From: Rachicladosporium sp. CCFEE 5018
Taxonomy: Eukaryota > Ascomycota > Dothideomycetes > Cladosporiales > Cladosporiaceae
DNA length: 64,000 nucleotides
Assembly (NCBI GenBank): GCA_002077045.2
Contig: KZ111156.1
Coordinates: forward strand, 5,670 to 69,669
Direction of reading: 5' to 3'
Shown: piece by piece, positions 51,411-62,735 of the stretch
How the letters are laid out: each line of letters opens with the position of its first letter
Position numbering within the stretch: position 1 is the first letter of the stretch
Position numbers and translations under genes: made by a program
Notes under the pieces: generated by a model
What the model was told of the DNA's origin: nothing
What the model saw: the letters and a program-made list of their open reading frames with translations, nothing else
Databases searched by the model: none

Positions 51411-53750
51411 ATGGCCGACGATGGCATGCTTCTCAACTTTGAGTTGCCGTCAGATGCCTTCACACCGAAGCCCTCGCAGTTCAAGGGTGGTAGATGGAAG
51501 GATCGCCTCACAGCGAGAAAATCTGAAGAGTGGGGACGCTCGAAGGCGCAGGAACGTGCGAGAGGCAAGACTCCAAACTACGGTCAGGTAGTGAGCGATG
51601 AGGACGAATTGATCCACGCTGATGCTCCTGCTGCGAAGAGGCTCAAGACTAGGGATGCTGAGGTTGTGAGACCCAGCTTTCCTCGTCCAGAGCCTCGTGC
51701 TGGTGGACGACCTGCAAGTCAGAGAGAGGCTTTGCCAAAGTCTACGAACGGGGAGGTCATCTCTTCGCTATTTACGTACAATCCCGAGACCAAAGTGCCC
51801 GCCTCTGCCCCAGCTGAAGTAAACGATATCCAAATTGTGCCTTCGAATGCGCCACTTAGCGATGAGCTGGCTACGTTCACCAATCTCGGTCTATCTACAA
51901 CGCTGGCGAGTCACTTACTGAATAAGATGGACATCCAAGCGCCGACAGCGATCCAGCGGCGATCACTGCAGCAGCTGTGCGCCGAAGATCGAGATGCGTT
52001 TATCCAAGCAGAGACTGGATCCGGCAAAACCCTGGCTTACCTACTTCCGATTGTGCAGAGGATCTCGGCTATCAGCAAGGAGATGAAGGCTGCTGGGCAA
52101 GGCTTCAACCGCAAGAGTGGTCTCTTCGGCATGGTGCTTGTACCAACACGAGAGCTGGCAAAGCAGATCACTGCAGTGCTCGAGAGGCTTTTGTCGTGCT
52201 GTCACTGGATCGTCGGTGGGATCGTCATAGGAGGCGAGAGCAAATCGTCCGAGAAGGCACGGCTACGCAAAGGCGTCAACATTTTGGTCGCCACACCTGG
52301 TCGACTTGTAGATCACTTTGACAACACCGAAGTGCTTGATCTGAGTAAGGTGAGATGGCTGGTACTCGACGAAGGCGATCGATTGATGGAACTCGGCTTC
52401 GACAATGACATCCAGAAAATTGTAAGCGTTCTGAACCTTCGGTCGCGGAAGTCGCAGGAAGTCATCATCCCTGGATTGCCGGATCGACGGACGACGATAC
52501 TCTGTTCCGCAACAATCGAAGCGGACGTCGAACGACTGAAGTCAATTGCGCTCAAGGACCCTGTCCTGATTGCTGTGGAGTCATCGGATAGGACTATTGG
52601 CGAAGGGGAGACTGTCAAGAAACAAGGATTCTCGGCGCCCGCTCAGCTCAAGCAAAGCTACGCCATCGTCCCCGCAAAGCAACGGCTTGTCACACTAGTT
52701 GCAGTGCTGAGGCAAGCCTTCAAGCGGAAGGGTATGACGGCGAAATGCATCGTTTTCATGAGCTGTGCAGACAGTGTGGACTTCCACTTTGAGGCGCTCG
52801 CAAATGACCCCCTAGAGACCATCCCAGATGCGACGGCCAGTGATGAGATAGCAGTCCCAAAGCAGAGCAGGACCAACAAGATCCCACAGGGTGACACCAT
52901 AGCCGAGTCTCGCACACAGGCATCCGCCAAGTCGTTCTCCAGTGTCGATGACTCTGTGAAGCTGTTTCGCCTGCACGGTTCAATGCAGCAAGCCACGCGT
53001 ACTAGTACGCTAAAGGCGTTTTCTGCATGTGTCGTGCCTGCAGTTCTGGTATGCACAGACGTCGCATCCCGTGGTCTCGATCTGCCCAACGTCGATCTGG
53101 TCATCGAGTATGACCCGCCCTTCAGCCGAGAAGACCACGTCCATCGAATTGGTCGTACAGCACGTGCAGGGAAAGACGGTCGCGCGATGATCTTCCTACA
53201 ACCTGGTTGCGAAGAAGCATACGTCGAGGTCCTCGCACAAGGGCAGCCGCACACTTTGACACGCCATACCGGCGACGAGCTGCTGAAGAAAGGCTTCGCA
53301 GCCACTTCTGGGGTCGTCGTCGGCCGCGAGTGGGAAGACAGAGCGACGGACTGGCAGATCGGCTCCGAACGCTGGGCCATCGAGTCGCCGAAGCATCTCG
53401 AACAAGCTCGACGCGCCTACCAAAGTCACATCCGCGCGTACACAACGCATGTTGCGGCCGAGCGAGCGATCTTTGACATCAAGCAGCTGCATCTCGGACA
53501 TTTGGCAAAGGCTTTTGCGCTTAGAGACAAGCCTGGCTCAATTCGTGTCCCGGGATCGCGACCGGGCAAAGAGGCCTCGGGCAAGAACAGCGAGGCGAGG
53601 AAGAAGTTCGCTGCTAAGCATGCTGCGAAGCGCACGAAGGACGCGGCGGAGCTGGATGTGCCGAATACGACTGACGAGCGGGAGGCGAGGAAGCGTATGA
53701 GAGTGGCTCTGAGGGCGAGAGGCGGTGCGTCAGAGTTCAACCTAGGATAG
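51411..53750 (+). CDS. dbp7: DEAD-box RNA helicase DBP7
   Basis: A single exon of 779 residues from ATG 51411 (MADDGMLLNFELP). The Q motif reads FTNLGLSTTLASHLLNKMDI; Walker A is QAETGSGKT (about residue 200); motif Ia is PTRELAKQ (about 244); motif Ib is VATPGRLVDHFD. Motif II is VLDEGDRL (about 319), with DEGD in place of DEAD, as is usual in Dbp7. Motif III is CSAT (about 365), and motifs V-VI are CTDVASRGLDLPNVD and HRIGRTARAG. The charged N-terminal 150 residues and basic C-terminus fit a nucleolar protein. Dbp7 acts in early 60S ribosome assembly. Its stop is 30 bp from that of the convergent ASA1 gene. Confidence 0.95.
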   Translation: MADDGMLLNFELPSDAFTPKPSQFKGGRWKDRLTARKSEEWGRSKAQERARGKTPNYGQVVSDEDELIHADAPAAKRLKTRDAEVVRPSFPRPEPRAGGRPASQREALPKSTNGEVISSLFTYNPETKVPASAPAEVNDIQIVPSNAPLSDELATFTNLGLSTTLASHLLNKMDIQAPTAIQRRSLQQLCAEDRDAFIQAETGSGKTLAYLLPIVQRISAISKEMKAAGQGFNRKSGLFGMVLVPTRELAKQITAVLERLLSCCHWIVGGIVIGGESKSSEKARLRKGVNILVATPGRLVDHFDNTEVLDLSKVRWLVLDEGDRLMELGFDNDIQKIVSVLNLRSRKSQEVIIPGLPDRRTTILCSATIEADVERLKSIALKDPVLIAVESSDRTIGEGETVKKQGFSAPAQLKQSYAIVPAKQRLVTLVAVLRQAFKRKGMTAKCIVFMSCADSVDFHFEALANDPLETIPDATASDEIAVPKQSRTNKIPQGDTIAESRTQASAKSFSSVDDSVKLFRLHGSMQQATRTSTLKAFSACVVPAVLVCTDVASRGLDLPNVDLVIEYDPPFSREDHVHRIGRTARAGKDGRAMIFLQPGCEEAYVEVLAQGQPHTLTRHTGDELLKKGFAATSGVVVGREWEDRATDWQIGSERWAIESPKHLEQARRAYQSHIRAYTTHVAAERAIFDIKQLHLGHLAKAFALRDKPGSIRVPGSRPGKEASGKNSEARKKFAAKHAAKRTKDAAELDVPNTTDEREARKRMRVALRARGGASEFNLG

Positions 53751-53780
53751 ATGTCCGTAGTGTCGGTCGTGGTCGCATGC

Positions 53781-55004
53781 TCAGTAGATGTCCCACAGCG
53801 ATACCTTCCCATCTTTGCTCCCAGCTGCAAGCCAGTGCGTCTTCGCGGAGTTGGCCTCTCTTCTTTGCGAGACGGTCATCGCCGTCGTCGTGATCTCGGC
53901 TTCGTCCTGTCTCTTCACTACAGTCTCGGGGCCGTCAGCTTGCTCGGCTTCATCTAGTACGTCCGCGAATGCAACAGCATAGCACCCCTCCTTATGCCAC
54001 TTCAGCACAGCCAACTCTGTCATCCCACGCTTTGTCCCGTAAACCCTCACCCGCCCGTCCCATCCAGCCGTAGCGAAGACCCTCTCATCCGAACGCACAA
54101 CAAGCGACTGCTGACCGGCGTGTCTTGTTCTCAGCAGCGCCGGCTCCGTGGACGCATCGAGTGTGTGGCGAGCTATGATGGCGTCCGCTGAGCTGGAGAA
54201 GCACGCTCTGAGCCCCAGTGCGAGGTCAAGGGAGAGCACAGGCTGAGCGTGCGCTTTGGCTACGTACGAGGGTTTCCATGTCTGGCCTGAGGAAGGTTTA
54301 CGGAAGAGCGCGACGTGGCCTGATTCGTAGCCTGCTAGGACTGTGAGGGAGGTGGAGGCGTGGTGGAGACGGAGAGCCATGAGCATGCCTGTGTTGATTC
54401 CTGCGATGGGCGGTATTGAGGCTACGCGGGTCTGGGAAGGTAAAGAGGTGATTGTTATGGCGCCGTCGTTGATGCCTGGGACTGCGACAAGGATGCTTTC
54501 TTCGGTCGACTGGTTTAGGCTAGGAACAGGGCACATGGCGAAGGAGCAGAAGTTCAGGGCGTTCACGTCGAGGGAATGAAGTAGCCATGGCGCCCTTCGC
54601 TCGATCGTTGTCTCCTCGATCGGAAGGATCTTCGATAGAGATGTCTCGTCTTCCTGGCGAATCTGCCAGACGTGCAACTTGTTGTCTCGTCCATGTCTAT
54701 CGAAAGTCAGCACAACATCCTTCCATCGACAGAGTCCACGATTGACTTACGTGATGATCTTCTCGTCCCCCTTGCCCCAAACGCCTACCCCTAGAATGGT
54801 CTGAGCATGAGCTCGCCAGGCCGCTACAGGTCGCTTGATAGGCACACTCCAGAGTATGATCCAGCCATCGGCATCGCCAGTTAAGAGTCTAGAGTTGCGG
54901 CGCAGGAAGCGGACCGCGTGGACCTGGGCAGTGTGACCGCGTAGGGTGTACTTTGGCTGAGCTGGAGGGAGAGTTGATGCCTGCAATGGAAGATCGGGCG
55001 CCAT
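53781..55004 (-). CDS. asa1: ASTRA-associated protein 1 (ASA1), WD40
   Basis: Two exons (55004-54751 and 54696-53781; 54-bp intron, phase 2) encode 389 residues. The N-terminus PAQPKYTLRGHTAQVHAVRF, then LTGDADGWIILWSVPIKRPV, matches Asa1, and the junction rebuilds KIITHGRDNKLHVWQI. Later blocks include INTGMLMALRLHHASTSLTV and FATAGWDGRVRVYGTKRG, ending in WLAAGSKDGKVSLWDIY, typical for this family. Asa1 belongs to the ASTRA complex with Tra1, Rvb1/2 and the Tel2-Tti1-Tti2 proteins, which helps PIKK kinases mature. The 3' end is 30 bp from the DBP7 stop, so the transcripts probably overlap. Confidence 0.9.
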
Positions 55005-55374
55005 CGTGTCTCGATGGGGGATTTAAAGCACTGAGTTGGTGAAAGGTCCGATGTACAGTAACACAGCGATTCATCCAGGCGATGCGACATACATGAAATC
55101 CATCCGAGATCTTTTCTCTTCACGGAAAGACGGTCAGACGCACCGCTGGATGATTTGAATTAGTCTGGCGTGGGATCCGGCATGTGTCAGGCTTGAAGTG
55201 AAGTTGATCATCTTTATCTAAGGTAGGTACTGTCGAGAATTCGACTGAATGCTTCACACAAGGTACAGCCGACCACAATTGCACGCACAATAGGACATAT
55301 TCATATCATATGATGGAGGCTTGTAGATTTGAGTCATAATCATCGTGCATCGATACTGATCGTACTGGACGTCA
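55005..55374. other. Intergenic gap, 370 bp
   Basis: ASA1 promoter and GCP4 3' flank. No gene is supported. Confidence 0.6.
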
Positions 55375-57606
55375 TCATACAAAATCACACCCATCATCTC
55401 TCATCCTCCCAAACTCCAACTTCATCAACAGCCGATCCACGCCACCGCCCTTCCACGTCTCAAATCTACCCGTCTCCATACTACCAAGATCCAAATACCT
55501 CGCTGCGCCAATACGCTCCTGATCGAGTTGTCTCAATCGGTTTACGACAGACTTCAAATCACTGTCGACTTTCTTCCGCGCCCTGTCGAGATCCAAAGCT
55601 GCTTTGCGCTCGTCAGCCGCAGTATGCGTGGTGTCCAGCCCGGCGTCGTCATCCTGGTCGAGTGTTTGCTGGAGGTCTAGCAGTCGTACGAAGAGCAGTA
55701 CCAGCTTGTCGATGTTGCCGAGCAGTGCTCGCAACTCTTTAGTATAGGGGACGCCAGTCAAGAGCAATGCGTAGACAAGGGCTGCTAGGAACGCCCTATG
55801 ACCAGCTGCAATCGTCTCGGGATCGCGCTGAGCTGCAGTTCCTGACGTTTCTAGATCAACCTCAACACCTGAATCGTCACTCTCCTCGATCGGAGGAGGC
55901 TTGCCAACCCAAGCGATGAAGTGATCCCAGGAGCACCGAATGATCTCACCCTCCAGAAATGCAGCAGTCTCCGACAATAGAAAGATCGCTGCGCTACTCG
56001 TCGCCCAAGTGCGTCTCGTAGCCGCCATACGTTCCCTATGGCGAGACCGAGTCTTTGCGAGCCGTGCTCTGCCTGACTGTGTACTGCTGTAACGTGGATT
56101 GGAAGGGGCTGGATGATCCCGTCTCGCCGATGTTCGTCGCCAGAGGTCTGAGAGCCGCAGGTGAGCTCGACGTATCGCGATCAAGTAGGCGTTTATGGAG
56201 CTGTACAATTCCACATCTCGAGTGTTGAAGATGAGGCTCAAGGGCGATTCGATCGCAAGGGACAAACAGGTTGGTGCGGTAAACAGTAGGTCGCCGAACT
56301 CGATCGTGGAGACCTTCACGCTGCTTGATGAGACACTATGAGAGGTAGATGGCCGTGAGTTGTCAAACCCGGACGCCGCAAGAAGAATTCTATGTCTCGC
56401 GAACGCGAAGACGGCATCGTCATCGTCATCGTCCCTGGACGCCAGCGACTTCCATGTCTGTGCCATACATTGGGCGAGCTCGCTGTCCTTCACAGAGAGA
56501 GACTGCAAGGCTTTTGCTGGATGGTCTTGTAGCAGCTTACCCATGCCTTGCTGCTTTGCCAACACACGCTTCTCGGCCTCCGCGATCAACGTGAGGGCGA
56601 AGTCGCCATCTTCGACCAGAAAGTATCGCCGCATGCAAGAGAGCAGCAGATTGATCTCGCTTAGGGGCAATAGGCTTTGCAGTACACCTTGAGACAGTGA
56701 TTGTCGGATGGCCGATACAGCGCGTGCTAGATGCAGCTGATCTAGGGGCAGATCAAGCCTTGCCAAGTGTTTTGAGTGCTCTCTCGACAGAGCATGCGTT
56801 TCGGCAGTCATAGTGCCGCGGCCACCTGGCTGCTGGCTGTGATACTCCAGCTGACGCAGAGACTGCCCGATGAACATCATAGATGATGCTGTTGCTTTGC
56901 TCACAAAGCTGGGCAACAGAACAGTGTTACGCACTACCTTCTCGGGCTCTTCCTCACTCCTCTCCAATCTTATGAAGAAGTCATCGACACCATGAGTCGG
57001 CAATATCCCGTGTAGCACCCATGAAGCCAATTGCCTCAGCCAAGCAGCCTCTGCCACCTTGCTGAGCTCTGAGGCGACCGTTTCGATGTCAGGGTAGCCA
57101 GTCTGAGTGTCAGCACGAAGTCGATCGATCAATGCAGCACCTGTGCATTCCTGCTGCTTGTCCTTCGATTTAGACTCATGGTCTGGTCTCATGAAGCAAG
57201 CTGCGTCCCAATACCATTGCATTCGCCTCTGCCACTCGCCGAAATCTGATACAATGGTTGACAGAGGCACTATGTTGTAAGCACCTACGATGCTGGGATC
57301 TTTAGTCAAGATTCTTCGCTCGACGTCGATAATCTTGCGCTGGAACCGTGCCAGGTGCGTTTGACGAATACTCGTGGCTACAGCACGGCTGATGATCGAT
57401 CGATGAGATGCCGCTATGCCGTTCAGATGTGTACGAAGCCTCGTGTGTAGCTCAGACAGCTGTCCCAGGGAGTTCAGAAGTCCCTTCTCGGAGGGAGACA
57501 GAATGTCCAGATCTCCGTCGGCGTCATGAGCACCAGGGGAGTCTCCATGCTGCCCAAACAGTGGCGACGGGTGTCCTGACAGCGCCAGGAGAACCTCGTG
57601 TAGCAT
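55375..57606 (-). CDS. Gamma-tubulin complex component 4 (GCP4-like)
   Basis: A single exon of 743 residues from ATG 57606 (MLHEVLLALSGHPSPLF, the conserved start of GCP4). GCP N-terminal domain blocks include LARFQRKIIDVERRILTKDP, then VGAYNIVPLSTIVSDFGEWQ and LASWVLHGILPTHGVDDFFI. The GRIP2/C-terminal domain is all helical and contains FGDLLFTAPTCLSLAIESPL and LSLIFNTRDVELYSSINAYL, then LSDLWRRTSA. GCP4 is a non-core subunit of the gamma-tubulin ring complex at spindle pole bodies and septa, present in filamentous fungi but absent from budding yeast, which supports the Pezizomycotina reading. Confidence 0.92.
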   Translation of the reverse strand: MLHEVLLALSGHPSPLFGQHGDSPGAHDADGDLDILSPSEKGLLNSLGQLSELHTRLRTHLNGIAASHRSIISRAVATSIRQTHLARFQRKIIDVERRILTKDPSIVGAYNIVPLSTIVSDFGEWQRRMQWYWDAACFMRPDHESKSKDKQQECTGAALIDRLRADTQTGYPDIETVASELSKVAEAAWLRQLASWVLHGILPTHGVDDFFIRLERSEEEPEKVVRNTVLLPSFVSKATASSMMFIGQSLRQLEYHSQQPGGRGTMTAETHALSREHSKHLARLDLPLDQLHLARAVSAIRQSLSQGVLQSLLPLSEINLLLSCMRRYFLVEDGDFALTLIAEAEKRVLAKQQGMGKLLQDHPAKALQSLSVKDSELAQCMAQTWKSLASRDDDDDDAVFAFARHRILLAASGFDNSRPSTSHSVSSSSVKVSTIEFGDLLFTAPTCLSLAIESPLSLIFNTRDVELYSSINAYLIAIRRAHLRLSDLWRRTSARRDHPAPSNPRYSSTQSGRARLAKTRSRHRERMAATRRTWATSSAAIFLLSETAAFLEGEIIRCSWDHFIAWVGKPPPIEESDDSGVEVDLETSGTAAQRDPETIAAGHRAFLAALVYALLLTGVPYTKELRALLGNIDKLVLLFVRLLDLQQTLDQDDDAGLDTTHTAADERKAALDLDRARKKVDSDLKSVVNRLRQLDQERIGAARYLDLGSMETGRFETWKGGGVDRLLMKLEFGRMRDDGCDFV

Positions 57607-58086
57607 CTTGCCAGTGTTATTTTATCACTTTCATGCTCTGTCACCGGTCGAATTGTCAATGCCTTTACCCGTCACCTCGATCGCATCTCAAACTTCGAGA
57701 AGTGAAATCGCACAGTCGCTGCACCCACTTCGCAGAATGCATTCGTTCAGCTTGAAGTGTTCATCTGCTCGACACTGTCACCACTCTATCTCGCATGGTG
57801 AAGTGCCGTTGTCACGTCCAAGTCGCGTTGCCCGAACGTGGGAGACGCGCCGTGGAGCCGACTTGCCGGCGTAGGAAGTGACGTTGGTGTGGCGAAGTCA
57901 ATGCAGGGCGCGGGGCCAGATCTACGGCGGGGGCATTGGACTGACTTCACCCTGCCACGTTGTCTTGTATCGTTACCTGATCAACAGACAGACGCATTGT
58001 TTTCTTGACTCCAGCATCAAGCACCACAGTGAAGGAACAGTTCAAGTTTCGACCAAATCTCTATCGCCTTACTACCTACCGCCATC
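57607..58086. other. Intergenic gap, 480 bp, divergent promoter
   Basis: Between the GCP4 start and the start of a small plus-strand gene. No gene or named element is supported. Confidence 0.5.
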
Positions 58087-58460
58087 ATGCAGAACATCAG
58101 AGAGAAGCTGAAGAGAAAGCTGTCAATGCACGACAAGAATGGTACATGGACTGCAATCAAGGAAAGGAGAACCTTACTGACGACAACATAGTGAACCTCG
58201 ATGATAAGGACGCCGAGGCCGACGACATTGATGAGGAGACGGCAGGACACCTCCACCGCGAGATCGAGCGCGCAGAGCAGGAAGGCCACCCCGAGGGACG
58301 CCCCGGCAGCTTCCTGAACCGCCTCATCTCCCACGGCAACAAGAAGACTGAGGACCAGCTGATGCAGGATGCGCAACGTATGCACCACGAGGAGAACGAT
58401 AAGCCGAAGGCGTTTCCCGCGCAAACCCCAGCTACTGGCAACCAGTCTACAAGCACTTAG
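58087..58460 (+). CDS. Small conserved-looking acidic protein, 107 aa
   Basis: Two exons (58087-58141 and 58192-58460; 50-bp intron, GTACAT donor, ACATAG acceptor, phase 1). The first exon is a basic amphipathic start (MQNIREKLKRKLSMHDKN). The second is highly charged: DDKDAEADDIDEETAGHLHR, then EGHPEGRPGSFLNRLISHGN, then QLMQDAQRMHHEENDKPK. The protein is hydrophilic, probably disordered to helical, without signal peptide or membrane segment. No family was recognised. The clean intron and strongly biased composition argue for a real gene; the function is unknown. Confidence 0.65.
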
Positions 58461-59056
58461 GAGGGCTTGAAGAGGAAGGAACGTCGGTCTGTGGGTGGAG
58501 GATGGGGGAGCCCGAAGAAAAAGGCGTGATGCACAGGCGGTTGTATATAGACTCGATGAACGAGTACAGATTACGAATGCCAGTGAGTATCAACGGCATC
58601 ACTTCGTCTTGTCGTCCGCAGACTTGGGCTTAATCTTCGATTTTCGTTCCGTTCACTTGCAACTATGCTTTCCAGCTTCTTTACTGCATTGCAGCTCATG
58701 GCCTCAATGAGCCGCTGACGTAGACGCCCTATGAATCAATGTAGCCACACCAGGGGTTCATTTCAAGTTTGTTCTCTAATCTGAGATACATGAAGTTGCA
58801 CCTGCTCAAACCACAATCTGCACACCCAGCCAGCAGTGCCGTACACTGGAAGACGCAGGTCGTACGGAAATCCGGAAGAAGAGGCCTATGAGCTTATCAG
58901 GTGTGCTGTTTCTGCACGACAGCATTTGGGACAGTCGACTGACATTTGTACACAGCAAGCTGATAGGCTCCCAAATCTTTTATCGCCTGCGGAGAGCGTA
59001 CGTCACGCATTCCTATCACAACCCTGACCATAGCCATTACTGCGCAGGGCGATGGG
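58461..59056. other. Intergenic gap, 596 bp
   Basis: Splice-like signals upstream of the F-box-like relic (GTACGT at about 58998, CTGAC and CGCAG at about 59047) suggest lost 5' exons of that gene, but the frames did not join. Nothing else was seen. Confidence 0.45.
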
Positions 59057-59515
59057 TTGGCGGCCAATTTACGCTGCTACCTGCTTGAGCTGCCGCCTGA
59101 ACTCAGACTAGAGATATACGACTACTTGCACCTACGCCACCCTCTTGATGGCATAGCCTGGCATGTCTGGGATATGCGCAACGAATCATACGACGCGATG
59201 GTAGCAACAAACAATTCTATCGTACTGCATAACACATGCTAACAGATTCGATCCGAGTTCGCTACTCTGCATGACGACTGGCTGCAGTCCGAGCCGATCG
59301 TTTTCGAGCTCGGATATGAGGACCTTACGATCAACTTCCTGGACGCTCATACAATGCTAGTGCACGCCGCAATGCATGCAGATGCACTGTACAATAGCCG
59401 TGCATTGAAATTGACTCTCCCACAGCGCGTCAACGATCGACGTATACTCAGGGCGTTACAGAGATCACAGCGCGCTTGGACGAGGCCAAGTCAGGAGTTG
59501 AAAGCACCATCATGA
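59057..59515 (+). pseudogene. F-box-like gene interrupted by a nonsense codon
   Basis: The frame contains CYLLELPPELRLEIYDYLHL, the F-box/2EXR-like helix found in many fungal proteins, and NNSIVLHNTC. An in-frame TAA then occurs at 59240-59242, where relatives usually have an Arg before QIRSEF. After it the same frame stays open for 90 more codons (QIRSEFATLHDDWLQSEPIV and onward) to TGA at 59515. No donor and acceptor pair removes the TAA cleanly, and no ATG opens the frame. This is most simply a recently inactivated gene; an assembly error at one base would give an intact one. Confidence 0.6.
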
Positions 59516-59670
59516 AGGAAACATGCACAGTCTTATGTGTAAGACTCTCGTGACTGGCTTCTAGTAGGGTTGGAGAAAATTCAGAAGTCTGTACAACATA
59601 TGTACTCCGCTTTTGTGGTATCTCAACGCCATTCAAATATATGCTCCCCGCTTGCCGATTCCATTTTTCT

Positions 59671-62600
59671 TCACTTCTCCTCCGGCGTCCCACCACCCTT
59701 GCTCCGACTCATACTATAAGGCGCCAACACCCTCCTCGCCTCGCATATTCTCCAAGCCAAGTTCCTCACACTCCCATCAGCAGCCACCACCTCAGGCGCG
59801 AATTCTACTCCGAACATCCTCTGAATCGCGTACACGACTCGCTTCGCATACTTGCCTTCCCGCTCGAGCGCAGGACCGAAGAGATCGCTCGGTGACCTGG
59901 GTGCGATGTCGGGACTGCGATCGAAGCAGTTCTGCACGACGGGTAAGATTGCGGACTCGATCGCGGAGTGGATGTTGGAGGTGCTGAAGTCGAAGCTATC
60001 CTCGTCGAAACGGGAGATTTTGATCTCGAAGGGGAGGGAGATGGCCATGACGTTGTGTTTGTTTGCATGATGGTAGCGGAACTCGAAGACGTTGGAGGTC
60101 CACCATAGCTTATCCCCGGAGAACTCCATTGTGCCGGAGAGAAAGTCTTGGGATTCGCCGTCCTGACGTTGCGAGGCTGCAACGAGAACATCGGTAGTGA
60201 TAATGCCAGTGTCAGCTGTAGAGATATCGAAGCTGTTGGGATTCGTGGCGATCCAGCGTCCTTGCGAGGAGACCTTGGTTGCTTCACGGGATGCATTGTC
60301 GGCGACCATGTACAGACCGATCCAATCTTTCTTGCTGTGATTGAGAGGTGCGCTCCACTTGACTCTGATCGGCGCGCCGTACTCAACAGTCAAGCGTTGG
60401 AAGCTGTCGGTGCGCTGTTGCGGGACCTGGCCATCTTCACCTTCGCGACCGCTAGCTGGTGCTGCTTCTAGCTGCAGGCCGGGGGTGCTCATGTCGATCT
60501 CAAGCGAGTAGTCCTTCGGATTGAAGCCGGCTAGATCAGGCGCGAGTCTGGTGATACTAATGCGAGCTGGATATTGCTTGAACAGTGTCATCGAGTCCCG
60601 GACGAAGCTGCTAAACCCAGCTGCTAGTTTTGGCCGTGCAGCATCGATATACTCCTCAACGAAGTCTAGTGTCTCATCGAGCACCCGATCGACGCTTCCT
60701 GTCCACTTCTGCAGTGGTGGAGGTAGTGATCGCTTGAGGCTCTTCGACACGCCTGAAGTCTCTCGTAGGCTCTGTCGATACAGCTTTTGCATGTGCGGCC
60801 GTTCAACGAATTGAATGAAGCACAGTGTCAGGACATGCGACATCAGCGCCAGAAAGAAGATCGCTTTGCTCCATGTTAGTATCGCAGCACCCCAGACACC
60901 AGCCAGTCCGATGGTCCGCTCAGGATTGTTCAAGAAGCGGTAGATGCCATCGTACGTCAGCCGGCTCACAGTCGAGTCAGGGTAGAAGAAGTCGCCAAAG
61001 AACCAGCCGAATTCGCCCAGCGATTCGTAGATGCTAGTCACGGTCCAGATCTGCAGCGCGATAGCTGCGACGCCAATGACGTGTCTGAGTATTGTCATGC
61101 CATAAGTCCAGTCTGCAGGCAAGTGGTACATCTTCCACGTCGCGCAGACAAAGCTGGTATAGCACATGATCATACTGAGATGGTAGATGCCCTTCCACTG
61201 CCGCCATGCTTCCTCGGTGCTCTCGCCGTACTTGACAAAGTGGCGAGTCCAGCGCTTCTTGTTCGATTGACGGTCCAGGATGAAGCCGATACCAATGGAG
61301 TACCAGAGCCTCCATGCGATGGCGTTGATGACGAATAACGTCTGCCATGTGAATGTTGCAGGCGTGAGGAACGCGACGCTGTACATGTAGAATTGCAGCA
61401 GTGCCACGGAGACGTCCGTGATGCGGAAGAAATCTACGTTCTGTAGGCCGATGAGGTTGTGTACAGGTGATGGAGTGCTTGATGGTGATGTTGTGGGCGG
61501 ACTGTTGGGGCTCAACGAGCTCAAGAGCTTGGACTGGTACTGCGGTGGTGTTGAGATGCCAGATATGTCTGCACGCTTCGCTGGAGGAGGCGGTGCGTTG
61601 TACGTCTTCTCGATGTGTGGGCTTTCGACCACTGCCAGAAAGATGAGTTGAGCGGCGTGCGCTACGATCGAGATGAACAGCACCTTGTAGCTCGCAGCCA
61701 TGAGTGAGATGCCGTAGTATCCAGCGTAACCCACCGAGTACATCGGATGCGGCGCCAGCTCGAAAACCCCGTCGAATGTTAGATCCTGGTCGATCAGGTA
61801 GAAGAAGTCGCCCCAGTACCAAGCGAAGTCTTTGACCACTCGATGAGCATCCAGCTTGACCCAGAGATTGAACAGCACAAGCGCGATGCCACACACCCAG
61901 CGAGCAATCGTCATGGGTAGCTTCTCGTCGACCGGCCGCCCGCCACAGGCGATCGCGAAGAGGCAGTAGGAGGTAAAGTCACACATCAGGATCAAGTCGA
62001 CTACACGACGGAACAAGAGCCAAGTGTTGTATTCCAGGGGCGCAGTCTCGAAGTCGTAGTCCTTCGGGATCTTGGTCTGCATTTCTTGCTTCAAAAGCTT
62101 GTACATGAAAGGGTACGGGTTTCGGCCGGACTCTGGCTTCTCGAAGATGCCGGATCGTCTGGCCCAGAGAGTGAGGCGCTTATGGTTCGATTGTACATGC
62201 AGTAGCCAGCCAATGCCTCCGTTGTAGCAAAGCCGCCAGAATAGGAAGATCACAGCGAATGTCGGTATACATAGTCGCGTTGGGAGAAAGTACAGCAGGC
62301 CGCAAAGGTACAGCAGAACTGTGACGATGGCGACGTCGGAAGCATTCTTCGGCTGCGTGGGATCAAACAACTGCGACACCATGTCCTCCGTATGTGGCAC
62401 GGTAAACACTACGGTCGCGAGGTCAGTGAGATTGAGACGGCGAATTGGTATAGAAGATATTCGGCTTGACGATCGACATGCTTGACAAATCGCTCTGCTA
62501 CAACACGAGAGGTACCCCGAGGCGACTACGCACCTGTGCCGTCGGGTGTCCTGCCATACGTCCTCTGCTCGCCGCCGTCCTTGTCTTCACCTGCTGCCTC

Positions 62601-62735
62601 CGCATTCAATGCCTTGACCCTTTCGGAGGCGTTGCGCTCTATGTCCAGTCCTTCATGGACCGCTGACCGAGCAGGCAGCCTTTCTCGAAGTCCTCCCACA
62701 CTGGCAGGTTGACTGCCTGACGTACTAGACACCAT
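59671..62735 (-). CDS. cho2: Phosphatidylethanolamine N-methyltransferase Cho2
   Basis: Two exons (62735-62534 and 62408-59671; 125-bp intron, phase 1) encode 979 residues. The junction restores YGRTPDGTVFTVPHTEDMVS, the conserved Cho2 N-terminal sequence. Two tandem PEMT membrane repeats follow: the first has FAWYWGDFFYLIDQDLTFDG and ELAPHPMYSVGYAGYYGISL, the second FGWFFGDFFYPDSTVSRLTY and RFLNNPERTIGLAGVWGAAI. The C-terminal third is a soluble domain with VEYGAPIRVKWSAPLNHSKK and IGLYMVADNAS. Cho2 carries out the first SAM-dependent methylation of phosphatidylethanolamine in the ER on the way to phosphatidylcholine. Confidence 0.95.
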
